DNA of 64,000 nucleotides from Ilex aquifolium (Eukaryota; Streptophyta; Magnoliopsida; Aquifoliales; Aquifoliaceae). A program made the translations under genes and the position numbers. Under the pieces are notes generated by a model. It saw only the letters and a list, made by a program, of their open reading frames with translations, made no database searches and was not told the origin of the DNA. How positions within the stretch are numbered: the stretch's first letter is position 1; each line of letters opens with the position of its first letter. The stretch spans positions 14,843,501 to 14,907,500 of the forward strand of contig OX637401.1 in NCBI GenBank assembly GCA_951799425.1, in the 5' to 3' direction. Positions 56,216 to 64,000 of the stretch are shown here, in pieces.

Positions 56216-57593
56216 ATTGTAAATAGTGGTCAAGGATATGGCTATGAATTTAGAGACATATGTAAATGAAATTTAGGAAGCTTAATTAAATTTTATAGTT
56301 ACCTTTGACTCTTAATAGTATTGGACTAAAGACTATAGGTGTTCAAAAGTTCGAGGTCAAATATAGGGGACAATTATTGGAATAAGGATGAAACCCAATG
56401 CTTGGTGTGAACTTTATCGGGGCATGAGATCTATTAATATGGTTGGTGTTGTATTGTAGAATATAGAGTTTTCCCGTGTCTCTTAATACATCACTAAGAC
56501 AGATTTAAAAAGGTAGATTGGAGGATCGTTGTTATGAGTAGTAAACATTATAACCATAAAAAGGAAATTTTTATGGTTAGTTGTGATGACGATTGGTAGA
56601 ATGTAATTTGAAGAATCAATATTGATGCCTATGTAGAGTTGCTTTAACATGAATGGATAAAATTTTAAGCAATTTTGGGATAAAGGCTAAGGTAATCCTA
56701 GTAACTAGCGGATCATTATCATCTCAGTGAACATGAATAATTGAAAAGCTATGCGACTAATGTGGTTAAATTGAGGAACATTTGTTGAATCATTAGAAGT
56801 CTTGTTTTAACTATGATTATATTACAAGAAATCTGATGGTATTGAATTGGGAGATATTATTGGGATTTTTGGAAGTCTATCTTTATTTTATGGATAGTAG
56901 AAGAAATATATTTGAATCGGATTGAATCATGGGGATTCAATATTATAGATAACGTGAACAAAATGGAGAGGTTAATAGTAGCCGCTAAGAATTTATTACA
57001 TGGTTTATTGATTATAGCTCAATCTTAGAGATTGAGAATAAATTATTGGGAGATAGAGAAAATAATTAGTATTAATGGAGTTGGTGAATAATATGGAGAT
57101 ATTAAGATTGAATTAAAAGTATGAATTCAGATACGTGTGAATTATGAAGAGAATTGTAAGGATTATTGATTTGAGCTCAATATTAGGGATTGAAAACCAA
57201 TACCCAAGTCTTATATTTAGTTATTTACTAAAATTCCCTTTGAAAGATAAAGATGGATCGTTAGTGTATACATTTTGGAAGATATAACCAAAGGATAGGT
57301 ATGGTTAGGGTTTAATTGTACACTTTTGTGGAATTTGACATATCTTCACAAACCTTTCGAACCTATGAGAATTAATCTTGTGGCTAGTTTTGACTTGTGG
57401 ATTAGAGTGTGCAATGAACCATTTGATTTTGATTTATTGTGATAGGCATATGGTTAAGTTACATATAAGAACCAATCATGAGGTTTAGTGAAAGGATTGG
57501 TGAATTCAAAAGATATAAGGTTATTTGATGAGAAGAAAACAAGTTAGTGATCTAGAAGTTATGCATGACAAGAAATTAGTTTGAACAATTGCT
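56216..57593 (+). mobile_element. Decayed gypsy internal region, right part
   Basis: Continues the sequence interrupted by the MULE. No frame or domain recognised. It ends where the Tat LTR begins. Confidence 0.4.
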
Positions 57594-59228
57594 TGCTCCC
57601 AAAAGTGGTAAAATAATAACTACTTTCCAAGTATAGGAAATTATCAAAAAGTGACTTGCTCGATTACCGAGATCGTCTCCTTAGGGAAAACGAGGACAAA
57701 TTGTAATTGTGATATAATAAAAACGAAAATAAAAATATTTTGGTTTCCTTTTGGAAAAGAGAATGATTGGTTTAAATACTAGGAAATGATATTAAAAAGA
57801 ATCAACTAATCATCAAAGTTCATCTCACCGTGAATAGGAATTTTGACTAAATCTTACAACTAATCCAAGATCGTAATCAAACTCACTTGGACGGAGAATA
57901 TTCAACTGAAATCAATAAATTAGAACATTTGTATTTTAATTGATTGAATTAATTCATGAAAGAATTACAGTCATGTTGATTGCAGTGGTTCCAAAAATTA
58001 AGCGTGCCAACCTAAATTGTCTACGGATAACCAAAGAGATATACATATCAACTATGTTTTCAAAAGTAATTTCTTCAACCAACAAAAATAACTTCGAACA
58101 AGGAAAACCCTAGTTAGGTCAAACTATATATTCACGAATGAGAATCCCTCATTCGATCATACTGAAAGTAAACTATTCAAACATAACGTAAATAACATTA
58201 AAAGTAATTATAAAAGACATCGTAATTTAAAACAAAATAAGAAATATATTGAAAATTGGAATTTAATTAAATACTTCGTATTGAAAACAAGAATTTAAAG
58301 CGATTACACTAGTAAAGAATCAAAAGTATTGTAATTAATAAATAGAACAAATGGAATTGAAAGCTATGTGTAAAACTACAAAAGAAAACCCATACTTTGT
58401 TGTAGAAAATGAAAGATGAAGAAGAAGGAGGAGGAGCAGCCCCTCCTAAAAAATGTCCCAGGGAGAAACGATGTTCATAGGAGTCTCCCATGTTTCAATA
58501 TTTAAAGAGGAAGAGATGAGGGAGATAAAGATACGACTAATTTAGAAATCCTCTCTCCTTTCTACATCTATCTCTTACTTCTAGAAAATCTTTGAAATAT
58601 CTCCAAAAATATCTCTAAGATTTAGCTAGTTAAAATCTCTATTTCGTCTCTTTCTTCTCTAATAAAACCTTGGAAGTCTTGGAAAATATCCTTGAAGATT
58701 TAGCTGGGTAATCCTTTCCATATAGGACTCCCCATTGAATTTGAACTCTGATGAACCGGTAGAAAGCATGGCTGATCTACCGGTGAGAAAGTTTCTGCTT
58801 TGATCTACCAGTAGGTTAATAACAATGAACCAGTAGAAATACTCTCTATTTCAAATGAACCGGTATGTAAAATAGGCATGAACCGGTAGCAAAGTTTATG
58901 TTTTGAATGAATTGGTAGGACTTCACTGTTATCGGTAGAATTTCTGTCGGCTACCTGTGAAACCGGTAGGACACCTACCGGTTCAACTACTTTTTTTTTG
59001 AATTCTTGCCGCAATGCTCCTAGATCAAAATCTGGCTTACCTAGCTCATTTCCTAAGTTCTCCAAGGCATTAAAGTTAATGTAAAACATCATCTTTACAT
59101 CGAATTACCTGCAAGCATATGGATTCCTCTTTAACACACAACTAAAGTAAAACTAAACATATAACTAATAAACAAAGCTAAGAGAAATGATTTGAGATAT
59201 AAAATCATGCAATATTATATACTCATCA
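57594..59228 (-). mobile_element. 3' LTR of Tat-type gypsy element
   Basis: About 1.64 kb. On the minus strand it starts TGATGAGTATATAATATTGC at 59228, right after a poly-G PPT, and ends near GGGAGCA at 57594. Homologous in layout to the LTRs at 5658 and 25090, with an ACCGGT-type cluster at 58750-58990 and a short frame, MMFYINFNALENLGNELGKP (59092-58805). The PPT marks it as a 3' LTR, so the element's interior lies to the right. Confidence 0.7.
58750..58990. repeat. ACCGGT palindrome cluster in Tat 3' LTR
   Basis: About ten copies of GAACCGGTAG or CTACCGGT variants in 240 bp, less decayed than in units 1 and 2. Confidence 0.8.
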
Positions 59229-59254
59229 AATCCCCCCCCCCCCCCCCCCCCCAA
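59229..59254 (-). promoter_or_regulatory. Polypurine tract of Tat element (21 G)
   Basis: On the minus strand a run of 21 G (59232-59252), then GATT and the LTR start TGATGAG. The position fits a PPT. Its length may include replication slippage. Confidence 0.7.
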
Positions 59255-59261
59255 CTTAAGC

Positions 59262-59280
59262 TTTGCTAGTCCCTAGCAAA
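59262..59280 (-). other. Hairpin upstream of the Tat PPT
   Basis: TTTGCTAG-GGA-CTAGCAAA on the minus strand is a perfect 8-bp stem with a 3-nt loop. Plant Tat/Athila elements often carry a similar hairpin (CTTTGCTTGAGGACAAGC type) just before the PPT. That comparison is from memory. Confidence 0.65.
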
Positions 59281-60899
59281 CACAAAACATAAATAAAACC
59301 ACAAAGCCACTTTCATAGGGATCATGATTGCAGAGAAGATACCTACAAATTTCCTTTTATTCATCCAAAAATTTAGAACATATTATTATAACTTAATTAA
59401 CAATGAAATTTAAAAATAATTTACCATCCACTCAAATTATTCAAACAAAGGCTAAATTATATATTTAAATGCTATGTAAAAGTATTCACATACACGTCAA
59501 CATTAAAAACTTGTGTGTATGTGAAACAATTTAAGAAATTTATCTAATAACATCCACATCTTTATTAGCTATCTAATTTTATCTTTGACGCAAATCTCCT
59601 CAAAGATTTACTCTCAGAACAAAAAACCTCTGATTTTAATTACTGTTTCACTCATAGATTATATGTGAAGAGACTTTTTATAGTCAAAAACAAAATATAA
59701 CTCACATATATCTTTCGAAATGAAGAACATCATCAAAATGAAATGACATTGTCATAATCTCATGAAAGAATGTTAAAGCAAATGAAAGTAATATAGCTAA
59801 TATATCTCACATTTCATTATTGGGTACATACACATAGGCATTTTCTCTAATTGTAATGTGGCCATGAGGAAATAGGTTATAGAATCGAAAGATAATAAGG
59901 AATTAAAAAGAGTATCCTTGAAATATATTTTTTTCCTAACCAAATCTTATTTTTTAGAAATAATAGCTCAAGACATGTATTTCTTTATCTTTCCCTTTCC
60001 AATACTTTTTTTTTTCAAAGATACTTCATTTTTTTTTTCTTTCTCTTTCTTTCTTTTGGATGTCAATGATAAACTCAAATACTCATCATTTTTCTTTTCT
60101 TTCTTGTTTTCTTTTTTTTCTAGTAGTTGTCATTCCCTTTCCAAATTGTAAACAATATCAATCCCGAGATAACCAAAATAAGAAAACACATTTATACTTG
60201 GCTTGGTGATTTAAATGGTTAAAAGATGAAATTTTCATTAAAACTCAATCACGGCTAATACGGATACTGAGAGAAAAGAATAGGTGTAAGGCTCAAATTG
60301 ATTCAAACATGACCTAAAATCATTTCTAAAAAATATATAGCAAGGTACTTCTAGCATTGAGATATAATCAACTAATCACGTCATATATTCTTATCAAAGC
60401 AAAATGATGAGAGTATTCAAAAAGATTAAATTTGAAGCAATAGTCTTTTGAGTAAATGTATTATAACCCTCCAACAAAGAATGGCACAAAGCTCACAAGG
60501 TTATACATTCATCTCCACTATAGACATCAAGTTTTTTAAGATGTGAATCTCCTTTAATAAATCACAAAAATTGACATAATCATGATGTACATATAATTGT
60601 GTTTCAAATGAAAACATGAATATGATACTCAAACATAGAATAAAATCCTATAGTGTTAATACGCAAATAACTCAAGATTCAAGTTGAATAATCAAAAATT
60701 TCATCCTAATTAAGAGATAATAATAAAGTCCAAATCAATTTTTTTTCAATTTTTTATTTTTTTAAAATATGGACATAGTCGTTGCACATGGGAAGGAGTT
60801 TAAGAAGCCTCCTCAGTGCATAATGAGTTACACATAATTTGGTTATCCCTTTGAACTTAGATCTTGGGATCGCTAGTCAGCTAAGTTGGGTTGCCATCA
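59281..60899 (-). mobile_element. 3' non-coding internal region of Tat element
   Basis: About 1.6 kb between the PPT hairpin and the copia pol relic. No domain recognised. T-rich and A-rich low-complexity stretches lie at 59925-60130. The border with the copia relic is not visible. Confidence 0.45.
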
Positions 60900-63800
60900 T
60901 GGTGACTCTTGGTTAAGTAATAGGCTTTAAGTCCATTCCTTTTGATGAACTTTCCACTTACTCTCTACTCAAACCTTTTATAAGTGGATCCGCAATATTA
61001 TCCTTTGACTTCACATAGTCAATGGATATGATGTCATTAGAGAGCAATTGTATAACGGTATTGTGTCTAGACTTACCATTATACATACAATTATGTGCCC
61101 TTCCAACCGTAGATTGTCTATCACAGTGAATGCACATTGCTGGCACAGGCTTCGGACAATTTGGAATATCCTCTAAGAAGTTATGAAGTCATTCTGCTTC
61201 TTCTCCAACTTTATCTAAGGCAATGAACTCAGATTCCATTGTAGATCTAGCAACATAAGTTTGCTTTGAGAATTTCCAAGACACGACCACACTACCCAAG
61301 GTAAAGATATATCCACTCATGGATTTTGAATCTTTAGTATCGGATATCCAATTAGCATTGGTGTATCCCTCGAGTACTGTTGGGCACTTCATGTAGTGTA
61401 AACCATAGTTTTGAGTATGTTTTAAATATCTCAAAACTCTAATAATTGCTTTTCAGTTGTCTTTTCTGGGATTACTTGTATATTGACTTAGCTTACTCAC
61501 TGAGTATGCTATATCCAGATGGGTACAATTCATTACGTACATTAAACTATCAATTATATGTGCATATTCTAACTGTGTTATGTTTTTACCATTATTCTTA
61601 GATAGATGGATATTAACATCGACATGTTCTCATAGGTTTTATCTCATACTTCTTGAACTTATCAAGTACTTTGTCAAAATAGTGAGTCTGAGATAGCGTG
61701 AGTCCATCTGACATTCCATAAATTTTAATTCCTAATATAATGTCAGCAATACCTAGATCTTTCATTTCAAACCTATTTGTCAACATCTGCTTGGTAGCTT
61801 TAATGACATCGTTATTGCTTTCTATAATTAGCATGTCGTCTCCATAAAGACATACAATAACGTATTCACTATGAGTGCTCTTGACATATACACATTTATC
61901 ACACTCGTTTATTTTGAACCCATTTGACAACATTACTTTGTCAAATTTTTCATACCACTACTTTGGTACTTGTTTTAAACCATACAGAGATTTAACAAGC
62001 TTGGATACTTTCTTTTCTTGTCCATCAGTAATGAACCCCTCAAGTTGTTCCATGTAATTTCTTCATCTAATTCACCATTTAAGACTGCTGTCTTTACATC
62101 CATTTGATGTATTTCAAGACCATTCAATGCAGCTATAGCAATTAACATCCGTATGAAAATAATTCTAATAACTAGTGAATAAGTGTCAAAATAATTTAAT
62201 CCTTCCCTTTGTTTATATCCTTTGGCTACAAGTCTAGCTTTATATTTGTCAATGAATCTATCGGCTTTCATCTTCTTTTTAAAAATTCATTTACAACCTG
62301 AAGATTTGTTACCTAGTGAAAGATCCACCAACTCCCATGTATGATTCCTCATAATGGATTCGATGTCAGAATTGACAGTTTCCTTCCAATAAGGAACTTC
62401 GAGGGAGGACATAGTTTTTTTGAAACTTTGAGGATCATTTTCTAATAGATAAGTTAGAAAATCAGGACCAAATGACTTCAAAGTCTTTGTCCTCTTTCTA
62501 CGTCTAGGTTCATCTTCAATGAACTCCTCGTTTTAACCATTACTAGTTGTAGCCTCAATTGGTCTCTTTAATGAGCTTGATTCACGTGACATATTAAATG
62601 AAAAATTATTTTCAAAGAATGATGCATTCCTTGACTCTATAATTGTATTAATATGCACATCAGGAATCTTAGATTTATGAATAAGAAATCGATATGTACT
62701 ACTGTTATGGGCATAACCAATGAATACACAATCAATGATTTTTGTTCCTATCTTAATCTTTTTAGGTTTAGGAACTGCCACTTTTGCTACACCCCCACAC
62801 TTTTATGAATTTATAGGAAGGTCTTCGACTTTTTCATAATTCATATGATGTCTTATTAGTTTTCTTATGGGGCACCTTGTTAAGAATATAATTAGCAAAT
62901 AATAAGGTTTTCCCCCACAAGTTTTGCGGTGCTCCCAAACTTGATAACATAACATTCATCATTTCTTTCAATGTTTAGTTTTTACGTTCAACTACGCCAT
63001 TTGATTGAGGTGAATAGGGGGCAGTAGTTTGGTGAATGATTTCATGCATTACACGAAAGTCCTCAAAAGGTGATTCATATGTACCACCCCTATCACTTCT
63101 TAATATCTTTATCTTTCTGCTAAGTTGATTTACAACTTCATTCTTAAAATGCTTGAACATATAAATAGCATCATCTTTACTTCTAATTAAGTAAACATAA
63201 CAGTATCTTGTGCAATCATAATAAAAGTGATAGAATACTTTTTACCACCTCTTGTTTACACAAACTTTAAGTCACAAACATCACTATCAATTAATTCAAG
63301 AGGTTTGATACTTCTTTCAACTGACTTGAAAGATGTTCTTGTCAACTTTGATTCCACACAAGTCTCACATTTGTGATTTGGATCAATAGACATCTTAGGC
63401 AAATCATTCAAATTAACTAATATTCTAATTGCATCATAATTAACATGACTTAGTCTAGCATGCCACATATTAGAAGACTCAAGCAAGTAACAAGAATTCA
63501 TATCATTCTTATTATTAGAAGGTGTGGGTACAATAGTCATTACATTGAGCTTAAAAAGCCCGTCACTCATGTATCCCTTCCCTACCAACATTTCATTCTT
63601 TGTAAGTATCAACTTGTCAGATACAATGACTAACTTAAAACCATTCTTGCTAAGCAAGGAACTGGACTCTAGATTCTTGCGAATATCTGGGACATGAAGA
63701 ACTTCGTCCAAGGTGAGTTCCTTGCCGGATGTCATCTTGAGTATCACCTTGCCACTTCCTTCAACCTTGGAGGTAAAGGAATTCTCTATATAGAGTTGTT

Positions 63801-64000
63801 CATCATTCTCTAGTTTTTTATAAGTAGAGAACATCCATTTGTTAGAACAAATATGTAGAGTAGCGCCGATGTCCACCCACCACTCCTTGGGGTTACTCAC
63901 CAAGTTGCATTTTGAAACAACGGCGGAGAGATTCATGTCGTTGATCTCCATAGAAAGCTTGTTCGAATCAATCATGTTTGCTTGAGCATTAGGCTTCTTG
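60900..64000 (-). pseudogene. Copia-C pol relic: protease, integrase, RT, RNase H (gag beyond window)
   Basis: On the minus strand from the right edge: protease-like WWVDIGATLHIC (D-I-G-A-T), then DEVLHVPDIRKNL, GAG-pre-integrase MWHARLSHVN with CETC, integrase LRSDRGGTYESPF and PYSPQSNGVVERKN, a RT with KARLVAKGYKQREGLNYFDT, HQMDVKTAVLNGELDEE and CLYGDDMLII, then RNase [21 protein letters not shown] and IHCDRQSTV. Frames break at about 63256, 62975, 62533, 62287, 61975, 61613 and 61189. The protease DSG is DIG, and the RT YVDD is YGDD. It resembles Tork/TNT-type copia from memory. The frame is open at 64000. Confidence 0.85.

Noticed and set aside
59918..60151. Phe-rich 77-codon frame
   Set aside because: A product of T-rich low complexity in TE sequence. 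No start context or motif.

Overview
This is plant nuclear DNA, probably from a eudicot. It is AT-rich and non-operonic, and almost entirely made of plant transposable-element families: Ty1/copia, Ty3/gypsy Tat and chromovirus types, hAT, Mutator-like, Helitron, SINE and MITEs. The only host-type gene family seen is a cell-wall hydroxyproline-rich protein. No rRNA, tRNA or CRISPR array was found. All boundaries were read by eye, without database searches.

Layout. The left 48 kb is a tandem segmental duplication in which each unit carries a minus-strand proline-rich protein gene followed by a long TE-laden flank. Gene copy 1 starts at 36 and runs off the left edge. Copy 2 starts at 20061 and is short, with decayed signals. 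Copy 3 starts at 45486 and is about 3.2 kb long, with one frameshift. The flank of unit 1 (37-12888) is repeated in unit 2 (20062-41800), and its first part again in unit 3 (45487-about 47960). A further partial copy of the distal module (17680-19270) suggests a fourth unit that has mostly been lost.

Each flank holds the same old nest: a minus-strand copia element (copia-A), interrupted by a solo-LTR-like element and by the 5' end of a Tat-type gypsy element, which is itself joined to another gypsy LTR fragment. A SINE and a TA-flanked MITE also predate the duplication. Later insertions are private to one unit, and several have an empty site in the sister unit. Unit 1 has a mini-Helitron (347-911) upstream of gene copy 1, a 9-bp-TSD MITE (2746-2916) and a hAT (8307-9296). 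Unit 2 has a hAT MITE (23414-24001), a composite hAT (27448-33280) containing a 1.2-kb hairpin MITE and a 3.6-kb Helitron, and a copia element (copia-B, 33882-38586) with nearly identical LTRs but many stop codons. Between units 1 and 2 lies a chromovirus-type solo LTR (15169-17640) apparently inserted in a hAT relic.

The right 16 kb is another nest. A chromovirus-like LTR and PBS (48544-49012) is followed by decayed sequence split by a Mutator-like element (50131-56206, 9-bp TSD, 112-bp TIRs). That element holds a decayed autonomous hAT (51455-56023) with BED/DUF659 transposase remains. Then come a Tat 3' LTR with poly-G PPT and hairpin (57594-59280), its 3' internal region, and a degraded minus-strand copia pol (60900-64000) that runs off the right edge.

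I found no convincing new biological system. The points most worth a second look are the HRGP array with its very different gene lengths and decaying signals, the Helitron upstream of copy 1, copia-B with young LTRs and dead coding sequence, and the palindrome clusters in two LTR families.
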